Shown piece after piece: positions 1 through 10,917 of a stretch of DNA of 64,000 nucleotides. The notes under the pieces are model-generated. The model was not told where the DNA came from and made no database searches. It saw only the letters and a list, made by a program, of their open reading frames with translations. The position numbers and the translations under genes are program-made. Each line of letters starts with the position of its first letter. Position 1 is the first letter of the stretch. The stretch lies in contig JADGJC010000023.1 of the NCBI GenBank assembly GCA_027596075.1, forward strand, positions 1 to 64,000. The letters are read 5' to 3'. The DNA comes from Rhizophlyctis rosea. Lineage: Eukaryota > Chytridiomycota > Chytridiomycetes > Rhizophlyctidales > Rhizophlyctidaceae.

Positions 1-192
1 GACTCATTTCTAGCCCCCTTTGAGCCATGGGACCAATACCAATCATGTCTGTCAGCCTGCAGGAACGCCAAAGTGAATGACGTCATCGACACTTTTTGTT
101 TCTTCGATGTACTCCAAAACAAATACTGCGAGTTGGGCAGGAAAGATGCTTGTGGGGATTGTGATGTGAAGACGTCAAATTTTGTAACCTAA
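1..192 (+). CDS. 3' end of a cysteine-rich protein (5'-truncated by window edge)
   Basis: Frame 1 is open from the first base to a TAA at 190-192 and gives 63 residues. Seven cysteines lie in this short stretch, including CLSAC and CGDC patterns, which suggests a disulfide-bonded, perhaps secreted, protein. No start is visible because the gene begins outside the window. I do not recognise the family. Composition and cysteine spacing favour real coding sequence, but chance openness over 63 codons cannot be excluded. Confidence 0.45.
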   Translation, partial: DSFLAPFEPWDQYQSCLSACRNAKVNDVIDTFCFFDVLQNKYCELGRKDACGDCDVKTSNFVT

Positions 193-415
193 TTGCTCCG
201 ACATTATATTCCCATATCACCAATCACCCCTATTCAACTTCACATTTACCATCTGCTCAAAGTCTCATAACCGACACCATGGCACGAATATTTGAAGCAG
301 CATCGAGCTCAGCCCTTCACAATACTCAAACGTCAGGATGAACCACAAGTACTATTCAGTCATTTCAATCCACAGATATGCTTCTCCAATTTGCATGTAC
401 GATTCCCAAAAAAAC

Positions 416-1603
416 TCATCTCCACACAGGTGTATCCCTCAACAAACAACACCGACACTCCATACACCCAAGACTTTCCACCACCTTCGCATAAACCGTA
501 CAAAACCGCTCCAAATCCACACTCTTCCCATCATGTACCTCATCCTCACCCCATTCACCCCAATCATCCCGCCACTGCCAAATAAGACTATTCTCCCACT
601 CCCACCGATTATTATCACCCAACTGCGCAATGAACTCCATAAACGAGGACGCACATTGCCCAAGGTACGGTCGATCGCCGTATGCGATTTCGTAAACCGC
701 GCCGTAATTGTCGTAGTCAGGTGTGCAGTTTATGAAGTAATCTCGGCGGTGCGGGGTGTAGGTTGTTGGGTGGAGCGTTGCGATGGGGACGAAGAATTGG
801 TGTTGTCCTAAATCGTCGATGTAGAGGCCACCGGACCAGTGAGTGTCGTTTGGGGTGCGGAGGTTACTGCGCCAGTTTTCGGAGTCGATTGTTGAGGATG
901 GGGGGTAGGGGGGTGGTGTTGGGCGGTGGAATTGGAGGCCCCAGGGTTTGAGGAGGGTTTTTGGGAGGAGACCGTTTGTTGGGGTTGAGGGGGCGCGGTC
1001 GAAGAATGTGAAGAATGTGAGGGCGTCTAAGGGGAGTAGTGGAGCGGTGGATGTGTAAGGATTCGGGAAGGTGGATGTGAGTGGTGGTTCTGGAAGAGGG
1101 AGCACATATGAGGAGGAGTATAGCGTTGATGGTGGGAGGACCATCTCGGGTGGCAGAAGGGAATCGAAAAAGAGATTGGTTTCCCTTTTGACTGTTTGGA
1201 AGACTTCGAGAACCAAGTGTCGGTGCGGTTTGTTGAATGAAACATACAACTGGTCTTGGGGGAAGCTAAGACCAATGAGATGATTCGGATCTAAGGCTTT
1301 CACCATTGCCTCTATTCGACTGTTGAGGTAGCTTTGATGAGTCTCAAACACGAATCCGTCTTGCTTCCCGCGGGTTTTTGGTAGTCGGAGTACTTCCCGC
1401 CAGACTCGTCCCGCTCGTGATAAGAAGACAAGCTCTTCAATATCCAGGTGTGTAAATACGTGGTATAAGATATCTGCAGCGGCTTGTGAGATCCCAGCAA
1501 ACGGACTTGGAGGCTTTGAGTTGTCCACTTCGCGCTCTATTACAAAATCTTTGGGCGGGCTCGTGACTTTCGCAGGTCTTGGTGTATAAGGGTCGATGAA
1601 CAA
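416..1603 (-). CDS. F-box-domain protein (5' end uncertain)
   Basis: The open frame of about 395 codons carries an F-box-like segment near residues 38-75 (ILYHVFTHLDIEELVFLSRAG followed by W+xVL), then a long region of unknown fold rich in Pro, Tyr and Trp. F-box proteins recruit substrates to SCF ubiquitin ligases; the target is unknown. The first codon at 1603 is TTG, not ATG. Upstream of it the same frame stays open to about 1723 and encodes a strongly hydrophobic stretch (ALVLFGLFFWI), so the true N terminus is longer and may hold a membrane anchor. An ATG at 1806 in another frame could be joined through an intron, but the only candidate intron is about 32 bp, too short to trust. Confidence 0.6.
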   Translation of the reverse strand: MFIDPYTPRPAKVTSPPKDFVIEREVDNSKPPSPFAGISQAAADILYHVFTHLDIEELVFLSRAGRVWREVLRLPKTRGKQDGFVFETHQSYLNSRIEAMVKALDPNHLIGLSFPQDQLYVSFNKPHRHLVLEVFQTVKRETNLFFDSLLPPEMVLPPSTLYSSSYVLPLPEPPLTSTFPNPYTSTAPLLPLDALTFFTFFDRAPSTPTNGLLPKTLLKPWGLQFHRPTPPPYPPSSTIDSENWRSNLRTPNDTHWSGGLYIDDLGQHQFFVPIATLHPTTYTPHRRDYFINCTPDYDNYGAVYEIAYGDRPYLGQCASSFMEFIAQLGDNNRWEWENSLIWQWRDDWGEWGEDEVHDGKSVDLERFCTVYAKVVESLGCMECRCCLLRDTPVWR

Positions 1604-2121
1604 CCAGTCTGCGAGGGGTTGAACTCGAATCGACTGAATCCAGAAAAAAAGGCCGAAGAGGACCAGAGCCAGATCATCCGCACGCTTAAGACAATCTTGT
1701 GATGTCGCACAGTATCTCGGTGCTCAAGAGTCAGGAACGATGTTTCCACCATACAAGGCACCGTCTCCCTTTTAATATCTTTTAAGTGACGGACGAAGGT
1801 AGGCATGGAAGTGGATGAGTTGGAGGAGTTGGGTGAGTTGCCCAGTGCCCACCCGGCGGAAAACCATCCTTGTCACACTGCACTGCATTGCTACCATCGC
1901 ATCCAGTCACTGCAGGCAGCGCCACAAACAGACAGAACCCTGAAGCACCCTGAGATATTCACTCTCTGTGCCGATCGTGCTTTGCACCTTGCAAGATAAG
2001 ACTTTCAAAGAAAGCGGTAAGCACTAATTGTTTTCACCAAACTAAAACTCATCCATAAGGCTCCTATTCCATATAGCACATCTCAATCGTGACGCTTCCG
2101 CACACCAACACAACAGATGAA
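1604..2121. other. Divergent intergenic region / 5' end of F-box gene
   Basis: About 0.5 kb between the F-box gene (-) and the kinase (+). The left 120 bp probably encode the N terminus of the F-box protein. The rest should hold both promoters; I see no clear TATA box or other element. Confidence 0.4.
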
Positions 2122-4192
2122 ATGCGCACCGTGAAAGATCAGTTGCGGGACTTGGGGTTGAGAGATAAAGTAAGTCCACTTTACCTATACAGGACAATGT
2201 ACGCATACCTGTAGCTCCATATTTGTTGTCCACATCTATGATAACAAACTCAGTACCTCACACTTCATAATAATTGGTAGTTCTCAACCCTAAAAACAAC
2301 CGCAAAAGATTCCCTCGACACCTTCCGCGACGGCGTCAAAGACGTCACAGCGAAAGTCTCCTCATCAAAAGCCGTCACCCTCGTAACAAGACGCAACGAA
2401 ACCTCCTCACGACCTCTCTCACACTTCAGATCCCTCTCCAAAAGCGACTCCGCCCTCCACTCCGGCAACCATTCATCACCGCAAACCTCGCGATCATCGA
2501 CACCCGTCCGTTTTCAGACGGTGTCGGGAGGGAAACATGTGCTGCCTTTAAGGGCGATACGGAAGTATATTAAGGAGAGTGAGGTTGTTGGTGAGGGGGG
2601 TTTTGCGAGGGTTGTGAAGGTTCGGTTGGAGGATGGGAGGTATGTTGCCGTGTCGGTTCCTGCGGGGTGGCCGGGGGTGGCGGGCCGGGTTTGTCGCGCG
2701 CGGGTTGGGCGGGAGGGGGAGTGTGGGGTCAAGGCGCGCGGGGAGGGGGTTGTTGAGGTGAGTTTTTGGTTTTTGGTTGCGGGATGTTTGGGAAAGTTTT
2801 TCGGATTGGATCTTGATTGAGTGTCAAGGCTCAAGTTTTGCTGACGGTTTGCAACTATTTCCTTCCTGACCACAGCACTACGACCTCATACAAGGCAAGA
2901 GACATATATATCATATCATGGAATACTGTCATGGCGGAAACTTACAAGAAGTCATGTCACATACTCCTGGTGAGTGCATCCTCCCTCGAAAACCCCGCCA
3001 CCAACGATCTCAAACAAACATAAACCTCAACACATACAAAGGCGCCCTCCCAACCCCCGAAATCCACTGCATATTCAAACGCCTCCTCCTCACCCTCTCC
3101 CACCTCCACACCAACCACATCCACCACCGCGACATCAAGCCCTCCAACATCCTTTTCACCAGCGCCGGCCACCTCAAACTCACCGACTTCGGTTCCGCAG
3201 CCGATACCACGCAACTCATACATACTCTCACCAGCTACGGCACGAGCGAAGTATGGTGTGCACCGGAAGCTGGGGACGGGGTGTTACGGAGCGAGAGGGA
3301 GGGCGAGGGGTTGGATGTTTATAGTGCAGCCGTTGTATTTTTGGGGATGTGGTGGGGGTTTGCGAGGGTGGAGGAGTGGGTTCAGGAGATTAGAGAAAGG
3401 GAGAGGGAGGAACGGGGTGGGAGGAGTGGGAGTGACCGTCCTGTGCATTTTGCGGGGTCGCATCCGGCTATTGCGACCTTGCCTGAGCGGTATCGTGGGA
3501 CTATTGGGCGGATGATGGATTTGGATTCTAAGATGCGGCCGGCTGCAAAACAGGTGTTGGAGGAGGAGTGGGTGAAGGAGATTGAGTGTTGTGGGGTGGG
3601 GAGTGAGGTGGTGCATGAGCATACGTTGGAGCAGAAGAGGGAGAAGGGGATGTTGAGTGGACCGCCTAAGACGGCGAGGAAGCCGACTGTTCGGGGGGGT
3701 GGGCCGATGGGCGGTCAGAAAGGGAGTGGGAGGAAGGACGTACGAGGGTTGTTTGTGGTTAGGGAGGGGAGCGAGAGTGCGTTGAAAGTGGATGAGAAAG
3801 TACTTGGAAATGTCGGTGAACATCCAGAGGAGGTGCCTGAAGGTGGTACAGCAACCCCATCCGACACACCAGACCAAAATCCACATCCACCTCCTAATCC
3901 CCCCATCGACCCACAAGCCGAAGCCGAACTCTCTGACTACGACACTGCATCATCCTCCTCATCCCTATCCTCCCTCGACACTCCAACACCTCCACCTCGC
4001 ACCCCACTTGAACAATCACAAAAGCCCCAATCAAAATCCCTTCGCCAACACAGATCCCAAATCCCCATCCCCCTAATAATACCCCAACAACCTTCCCAAC
4101 CCGCACCAGACCCAGAGTGCAAAACCCTCACCCCAACTCAACGGAAGCATTTGGGGCATTTGTGGGTCAAGGACGGCGTCAAGCCTCCGTAA
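2122..4192 (+). CDS. Serine/threonine protein kinase, atypical ATP-lysine site
   Basis: The model is join(2122..2169, 2281..2757, 2876..2969, 3042..4192), giving 589 aa. All donor/acceptor pairs are GT-AG (GTAAGT, GTGAGT, GTGAGT) and phases agree; the 72 bp third intron is a multiple of three and so stays open. Kinase landmarks in order are the glycine loop (GEGGFARVVKV), a gatekeeper/hinge block (IMEYCHGGNL), the catalytic loop HRDIKPSNIL, DFG in LTDFGSA and an APE-like WCAPEAG. The tail of about 180 residues is low-complexity, rich in Ser, Pro, Glu and Lys. Where kinases carry the VAVK lysine this protein reads VAVSVP. The closest look is the fungal Hal4/Npr1-type or other CAMK-like group, but I cannot place it. 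The start ATG follows a short 5' leader and lies in the only frame that splices cleanly. Confidence 0.8.
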
Positions 4193-4765
4193 AGGTGGAC
4201 ACATTCAGAGCAACGTTTGCATTCCACGACTCATATGTATGTGTGTTCCGCATGACATCGAGCAGATAGTAGATACACTATCAGCCCGGCTAGAATATTC
4301 AAGCTCGTAACCATGTATATAGCCTCCATAGCATCACTCAACCTTTCGTTCGTAAGAGAAATACATTCCAAACACATGTACATACAACAAGAACCCCCCT
4401 AACTCTAAAATCTTGAAACAATCTTGATCAAACACCCTTGCCGAAGTCGATAGTGGAGCCGTGCGTCATGTCGGGACAAGAACAAGTAGCCGGAGCTTCC
4501 AAGGCAGCAAAACAACCTTGAAATTCTCTAGCCCACTCAACCATTGAAACCCGACAACATGGGTGCCGCAAAAAGTGCACTTGTAACACTGCTAGGGCTC
4601 TCGAGGATGTTGGGGCGGGAAATTGTGAGTTGTTAACCGTACGTGTGTTGTGGTTGGGGGTGGTCTCTTCTATTTCAGAAATCACTATTTAGTTATCAAA
4701 CTCACTCATTGGCCGTGGAACCAAAATCTTCAACGTACCTGCCGGTTCGCGTAGCCTGTCATCGA

Positions 4766-4860
4766 GGCCAGTTCGCCGGGGCCCAGTTTGCCGTGGTCAG
4801 TTCGCCGCAGCCAACTTCTGGTAGCTATGTCGTAGTCGCCAGATCGTAGTCGCCAGTTCA
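4766..4860. repeat. Degenerate short tandem repeat, CAGTTCGCCG-like
   Basis: Variants of (C/T)CAGTT(C/T)GCCG recur at about 4769, 4783 and 4797. They are followed by a direct repeat of TCGTAGTCGCCAG. No coding function is apparent. Confidence 0.5.
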
Positions 4861-4909
4861 AAGGAGTACGTCGCCGGGACAGCCTCCGCCTAATATGAGA
4901 TGAGGTGCA

Positions 4910-4942
4910 GCAAGTACACGGAGAAGTGATAGTCTATACAAA
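4910..4942 (+). repeat. Dispersed direct repeat, copy A
   Basis: This 33 bp copy contains GAGAAG followed by AGTCTATACAAA. It matches 5294-5325 at about 26 of 32 positions. Such a spaced pair may be remnant ends of a decayed insertion. Confidence 0.5.
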
Positions 4943-5293
4943 GGGGAGGCCATGCCAACAAGGAAAGTGTACAAGGCAAAAGAAGCACCAGAGAAAAGGG
5001 GGAAACAATTATATACAACAATTTCCATGGCGCGACGCCCTTGTCTTCATCAAGAGGGTAGCCGCCTCCACCGGTTCTTGAGGTGCACATCCACCCACCC
5101 TAGTTCTTGCAAGTGTCGGCAAAACTACCCTCGATCGACCTCCTCACGGCACTTGATAAGATGGAACCAAACAGCGAAGGGGCCCGCAACCTCCCTGCGG
5201 TATATGGCAAGAAGCAAAAAGCTTGCACGACCAACGACTGCATGCACCGCTGGACAACCTGCGCTTGTAGTGAATATGGAAGTGAGAGTGATG

Positions 5294-5325
5294 GCAAATA
5301 CATGGAGAAGACTAGTCTATACAAA
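5294..5325 (+). repeat. Dispersed direct repeat, copy B
   Basis: Second copy of the 4910-4942 repeat, ending in the same AGTCTATACAAA and lying about 30 bp before the first tRNA-like element. Confidence 0.5.
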
Positions 5326-5356
5326 TCCAACCGGCCGCAAGCGGTGACCGTGGATA

Positions 5357-5404
5357 GGTGCACCCGGGGATCGAACCCGGTAGGGACCGCAAGTCCCGTG
5401 CACC
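5357..5404 (-). ncRNA. 48-nt tRNA-like element lacking a D arm
   Basis: Read on the minus strand, a perfect 7 bp acceptor-like stem (GGTGCAC with GTGCACC) closes the element. Inside are a GGGA/TCCC hairpin with 7-nt loop CTTGCGG, a two-base TA spacer and a canonical T arm with B-box-like GGTTCGATCCC. The loop has T33 and would give anticodon TGC, as in tRNA-Ala. There is no D arm and no A box, and no oligo-T terminator follows. It may be a truncated tRNA copy, a tRNA-derived repeat or a minimal tRNA-like fold; a functional tRNA is not shown. Confidence 0.4.
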
Positions 5405-5654
5405 TTGTGTGGGAGTTGTGTGTATGGTCTTGATGGATTGCCCCGAGCAGTTCGAAGATCTTCCACGCAACCTGTGGAAGTAAGTTAGAATATGAAGCTG
5501 TATCTGATACTCTACATCCCTCAACTTACCCGCTATAGGTTCTTCTATGAGACTATGAGTGTTGTTGAATTGTCGATCGCCTTGAGGAGTTGCTTGCATC
5601 CCGCCAGAACCCCAATACCTACCTGATACTTACCAAAATTCGTCCCCAATACCC

Positions 5655-5780
5655 CATACCTACCTATACTTACCTATCCCACTCCCAACTCGTACCCCTT
5701 CTCCATACCTACCTGAACTTACCTACCCCACTCCCAACTCGTACCCCTTCCCCATACCTACCTGAACTTACCTATAGAGA
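5655..5780 (+). repeat. 49-bp tandem repeat, about 2.5 copies
   Basis: The unit begins CCATACCTACCTGAACTTAC and ends CTCGTACCCCTTC. Copies start near 5655, 5704 and 5753 and differ at a few positions. The repeat is pyrimidine-rich and non-coding. Confidence 0.7.
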
Positions 5781-6041
5781 CCTGACACCCCTATGCTCCC
5801 ATCAGAACCTATTCTATACAAAACGATACCTCACACCCGGTGAGGACGATTCTGTGGTATGCTAATCGCACTGACCCCAGTCGCGACCCCAATACCTCTA
5901 CTCTTGCATAGGACCCGTTTTGTCCAGGAACGGCCAAGAAGGCACGCGCTACCTTTAGCAGCTGACCGAAGTCAGACTTCTAGCGTAAACCGCACATAAG
6001 CTACGGTCTGTTGAAGTCGAATGTTTCGTCCGTTCGTTCCC

Positions 6042-6062
6042 ACCCCTCTTTCGAGGGGTGAG
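6042..6062. other. Hairpin next to second tRNA-like element
   Basis: CACCCCT-CTTTCG-AGGGGTG forms a 7 bp stem with a 6-nt loop. On the minus strand it lies just 3' of the element at 6068-6113. Confidence 0.4.
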
Positions 6063-6067
6063 GTATG

Positions 6068-6113
6068 GGTTCACCAGGGCTCGAACCCGGTAAAATGCCC
6101 AAGGCAGTGAGCC
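6068..6113 (-). ncRNA. 46-nt tRNA-like element lacking a D arm
   Basis: It has the same layout as the element at 5357-5404. A 6 bp acceptor-like stem (GGCTCA with TGAACC, one G-U) encloses a TGCC/GGCA hairpin, a TTTTA spacer and a T arm containing GGTTCGAGCCC. D arm and A box are missing. Sequence flanking the T arm also resembles the first copy. Function is unknown. Confidence 0.35.
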
Positions 6114-7211
6114 GTGTTCATATCGATCGATGGAGCTCGATATGTGGTGTTTTCTGGCGGTGTCGGCTCCGCTCGCCGTATGATTTCTAAAGTGAAAGCA
6201 TTCAGTACCAATTCATTGCAACAAAACGGAAACCCACCAAGCACAAGAATATCTATTTGGACGGAGTAATCCTCCGACGAAAGGCAGCAGGCACACACGA
6301 CATTGCATGCGCTCATACGACCATTGCATACCATCACCTTCACGCCATCGTGCGGACCCTTCACCACAGAGCTCCAAAGGACGTGATGAACGTGCGCCCC
6401 CAAGACCCAAAGCAGAGACTCGCACAATACTTAGCTGGTTGACTTTCCCCAGGTGGCCTCCGTGACCGACTTGACCCAATCTTGAAGTGGACGGTGCGGG
6501 TAAGGGGTAGACGGTATGTGCTTGGAAGGAAGACTTCATGGATGGATGGATGGCGGATGCTCGTTGATGATGATGATAGAGGAAAATATCGATGTCGAAG
6601 GTTGACTGCCCAGATTGAAGAATTTGGTGGGAGGAAGAGAAAGTAGGCAGAGTGACGCCCTCGTCCATCATCACGATCATGGTGTGGCTTGGACCACCAA
6701 ATTACATAAGCAGAACAGTTCAATCTGTTGGAATCTGCTTCGACGACACTCCCAGTTTTGGAAACTGTAGCTGGAGGCGGACAAGGCACCATAAAGATGC
6801 GGTATTGTTTGTATGTAACGCTTGTCATGCAGAAGTCCAATCATACCTAGAGAAAGCATTGTACACCTGTTATCATGTGTCCCATTTCGGACCATACATG
6901 AGCAAATTGGACAGCCACAGAAGGTTGATCGGAGGAGTGTTTCCCAAGGAGTGGGATCAATGAAGACTTCACAAAGCTTTGTATTATGCAGAAACGATGA
7001 CTTTAGAGAGAAAAACTGGAGATAGTGACACACGAATTTGCAGTCCAGCCTTCAGTGGTCTTCATAATCTGCATAACAGGTGCCGATCCAGGAACAAAAA
7101 GTCTTGAAAAAGTCAAAAATCTATTCACTCCTCATTTTCGATGATCCAAACGAAACAACCTACGTAAACACAGACACAAACATTGGTATATTCCATTCAT
7201 AGAAATGGGTA

Positions 7212-8557
7212 TCACTCTTCCTTCAAGTCAACCAACCCACCACTCGTCACTGTCCCATCACCCTCCACCCCTTCCCTGCCCTTCCCCTTCACCCCACCCA
7301 CCAAAACCTCCGGAAAAGTCCCAACACTAATCTCATAACACCTCTTCCAATTCCTCCTCCTCTTCTCCGCATCAAGTTTATACTCCTTCCTAAACCAATC
7401 CATAACATTCGGATACCTCTTATCCGGCAACTGCATCCTAAACGCCGTCACGGGCGCTACAATGCCACACATTTTCAATGCCGATTTCGGAGTTTTGCGC
7501 CAGGGAAGAGCAACGTCGAAGAAGGTTGGTTTGATGCTACCGCGCGTGGCGCCACCGTTGTCTGCCAGGACGAGGGTGGGGAGGGACGGGCGGAAATTTA
7601 GGAGGAGGTCAGTGAAGCCGCCGTCTATGTAAAGACCGGGTGGGAGGCCGGGGACGGAGATGCAGGGTGGTTGGATGAAGGGTATGCCGGTTGTCGCGTG
7701 GAGGACGGAGCGGATGTTATCTACCGTTAGGGGCTCATAGAGTAAGGGTTGGGATTTGCTGATGGGGTTGAGGATGTGAGATGGTGGTGTTGGGCCGGTG
7801 TAGAAGCAGTATCGTTTGAAGATTAGGGCGATGGAGGGTGGGACGAGGACGTAGAGGAGGAAGTGGAAGAGAAAGACCAGTTTAAGGAGGATGGGATGAA
7901 GCGTTGCATAACGCGGATGGATGGCAACAACCATGATGGCGAGATGGAAGCGCGGGTGGGATAGGAGATGAGAGAGGTCGTCGGGTTGAGGGAGGACAAT
8001 GTTGTACATCTTCTCCATCATGACGCCCAGACTGTCCGGTGTGTCACCGTCTTTATATGTCATGTCCATGTATTGTTCAGCCAATTGGTCTGATCGGTCT
8101 TGGTTGCTGTACGGGTTCGACAACGACGTCGAGACGACTCTTTTAGGACCACGCCGATCTCGTTCAACGATGTCCGAAAGGAGAGCCGTCCAGCGTAACG
8201 CTCCAGTAGATGATCCGACGAACCATTTCTCGCCTAGGCGACGTCATGCCACAAATCATCAGCCTCAACTTGGTGAAAACCGTTTTTAAGTTTGACGTGC
8301 ATACCTGTAATCCTTCCGTCCTTCGCCAAGGTCCTGAACCTCTTCTCAAATCCCATGGTCACAAACCCCGTCGGCCCAGACGCAGGCGCCACATAAACGT
8401 CAAAGTCGTTGAACTCGTTGATGTGGTCTTGTTCGACATCAGCCCCATCCACTTTTTTCCTTTTGTGCAAAAATTCGCATAGGGTATAGCAGAAATTTGA
8501 CATATTCCCATCGGGAATAGTTGTCGACTTTGTCGTCTCGCCCACTTCCTGCGTCAT
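7212..8557 (-). CDS. Patatin-like phospholipase / acyl hydrolase
   Basis: Two exons, 8557..8305 and 8233..7212, flank a 71 bp intron (GTATGC...CTAG, phase 1), giving 424 aa. The nucleophile elbow GSSTG straddles residues just after the junction (EKWFVGSSTGALRW), and the catalytic Asp sits in YIDGGFTD, so the Ser-Asp dyad is intact. The oxyanion-hole segment is a divergent APASGPTGF rather than the usual Gly-rich motif. A hydrophobic stretch near the middle may act at membranes. Patatin enzymes hydrolyse acyl chains of phospholipids or triglycerides. The start is the ATG at 8557. Substrate and localisation are not evident. Confidence 0.75.
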
Positions 8558-9680
8558 TTGATGCAGACAATAGTGAAAATTAATGAGCTTGTTCCCGATG
8601 AAAGATTGCTAGAGTGCTACCGTTCAGGTTTTAGCGACTGTTACTTGTGTAGGCCTACGAGAGAAGGCAAGGGGAAAGCTTTCGAGGTTATCGGTGGATG
8701 CTTCTGGCCATCAGGTGTGGTCAACACTTATGGTGGTACAAGGGCTCAAGTGCGCAGTTTCAGGGCCCAGAAAGAGTGGAAAGTGTCAATTGTGGGACGA
8801 AGAAACTAAATCTACTATCAACCAGTGACATATAGCACACTTCCATGACGCATTTGGGTTTAGAAGCGTATATCATAGTGTTGCTTTGGGACATGGTCAA
8901 TGGGCCCTTGTCAGATTTGACGCCCCTTCAACGTGACTGTGACCGGTGCACTGCGACCTATGTAGGTAAGTCAAGCAAAATGGGGGCAACAACGTCCACC
9001 TATACTAGTCTAGAACAAGGTGCCGTCACCTCCAACCCGCTTCGAGGAGCAGACGCAGGGGTGCTGATCCATGACTTGAAGACTCGCCGGACGTTTAGGA
9101 AGAGACCTCAGGGTCGAGTTGGAGGATTGCTGCCACACTCCGCTGTGCAGATCAACAGAACACACATCAGAATACAACCCAAACCATCACAGGCTGAGCG
9201 AAGACCCAGCAAACAGCTCCAACCGTCATGGTCGCTTCACCCAGGTGCAGCACCCATGTCGACCCAACCCCTTCCCGTTCCGGTGTCGTTTTGACGGGAC
9301 AGACTTCTGTAACTTCGCCCCGATGGAGCATACTTGGACGATGATGCTTCCGGGGCATCAACGAAATGTCACATATAATTAGTTAATGAATTTTTCATGA
9401 CGGGTTTATGTCACCGATAACTATTTGGTATCCATAGGTCCAGTGTCAAATGTGGATAACATGTTCAAGTTGCTGATTACTCACACCAGTCACAAAGAAC
9501 AAGGTTGCGCCTGTGGCGTTAATCGGTGGTGGCTCTTTGGCTCACAAATTCACAGGAATGAATAAGTAATTCGCTCGTCTCCCGCCCCCTTACCACTCCT
9601 CTGTTTGCCACCCACCAATTACCCATTCCCCAACTCTCCGCCGGCCAGCTTACACAACGTCACAAGCCATACTTCCCACT
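8558..9680. other. Intergenic region, divergent promoters
   Basis: 1.1 kb between the patatin gene (-) and the F-box/zinc-ribbon gene (+). It contains only alternative-start frames of 80-150 codons without recognisable features. Confidence 0.5.
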
Positions 9681-10917
9681 ATGAGCATCGCCAGACGATC
9701 AACGCAACCATTAACGCTCCCCCGAGAAATCATTGATCAAATCCTCCAGACCCTCTTACTCCACTACGCACTTCGCAAGCTCCCCTTCTCCCCCGACTAC
9801 AACGAGGCAATAAAAAACATTTTCAACGGTCTCCAATGCCTCCACCTCATCTCTTCCAAAGTAGCACAAGAAAAGGTCTTGAAAGCAATGCAACTGTATT
9901 GGAGCTGTCGCCATTACGATATCTTTGAGAGTGCAGACCACACGTTCACAAGACAGGAGTATTGGCTTCACATGCTGTATCTACAGGAAGATGTTGCGAG
10001 CGACTGTGACGAACTGCTGGCTGATGTCTTGCGCCGAACGGATCATGTACAGGTTTATTGACCGATTTTGTATTGGGTAGGTTGCCTTCTGCCACACTAG
10101 AGCACCGCCAAGCTCCTAGTTCTGAAGTCATTCATCCGCAATATTGACAAGGAAATGATTGATTTTCACTGTTCGACCAATGCATAGGAGCGACCCAAAC
10201 TGGCAGCCCAAGTTGTCCCATTACCATGCTTGCTTTCTACGGACAAACCCCTCCAACATACTTTCTCACCTGAGGGACATCGAACTTTCTTCATCCAATT
10301 CCACACCTATCCAACCCTTCAAGCTAAAAGATCTCCCCTGGGAAATCATCACAGTCCACACCCTCGACTGGTTATGGAACAACCACCTCCTCATCCGAGA
10401 AACACCACATCAACCACCCTCATTTTTCCGATCATCTCCAAAGTGCAATTGGAGAATCCCTGAAGAAACCTTTGAAGAAGGCGAAGACCTCATCATGCTC
10501 CTCTTCCATTCCACGCCAGATCACCTAAACTGGGTCTTCGCACACATCTGGTCTCCAACCGATCTCCACAACCTCAACAACAGCACCGACCTTTGGAACA
10601 AACGCCCACCCTCATCACACACATCTTCACCCTTCGGGCTAGATTTCCTCCCCTGCGAAGCAAAAAACCCCGCCATGCTGACCTGGGTGCGCACCAACCT
10701 CCCACGCGCCGCAGTGCAATGTGAAGAAACATGGGAGCAGCACAGACTGGGGACTTGGAGATTAGCGTTTTGTTGCCGATCAGATAAACACTTGTCGGCG
10801 CATGCTTCTTATTGGGTATGTCCAGATTGCGATATGACCTGGGAAATGGCGCGGTGTTTTTGTCCTTTGTGTGGACGGTGGGAAGAGGATATGGAAGGTA
10901 AACCTGATCTTTTGTGA
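9681..10917 (+). CDS. F-box-like protein with C-terminal zinc ribbon
   Basis: Exon 1 runs from the ATG at 9681 to about 10046, with an F-box-like N terminus (LPREIIDQILQTLLLHYA). It is separated by an intron from the second open frame ending at 10917. The phase-compatible junction I favour is 10047-10206; the acceptor is uncertain. The C terminus has two knuckles, CPDC and CFCPLCG, about 16 residues apart, typical of a treble-clef or zinc-ribbon fold. It could be an adaptor of an E3 ligase, but no partner is visible. Confidence 0.55.

Larger units (their letters stand above)
4193..7211. other. Gene-poor region with repeats and tRNA-like miniatures
   Basis: Three kilobases without a convincing gene. 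An 85-codon minus-strand frame at 4428-4685 is Cys-rich near its end but starts at GTG and has no homology I recognise. The stretch contains a degenerate CAGTTCGCCG repeat, a dispersed direct-repeat pair, a 49 bp tandem repeat and two tRNA-like hairpin sets, each listed separately. Confidence 0.6.

Noticed and set aside
4428..4685. 85-codon minus-strand Cys-containing frame
   Set aside because: GTG start, immediate upstream stop and no recognisable family; support is too weak to call a gene.
5655..5780. CRISPR-like array
   Set aside because: The 49 bp units are directly adjacent with no spacers, and the genome is eukaryotic.
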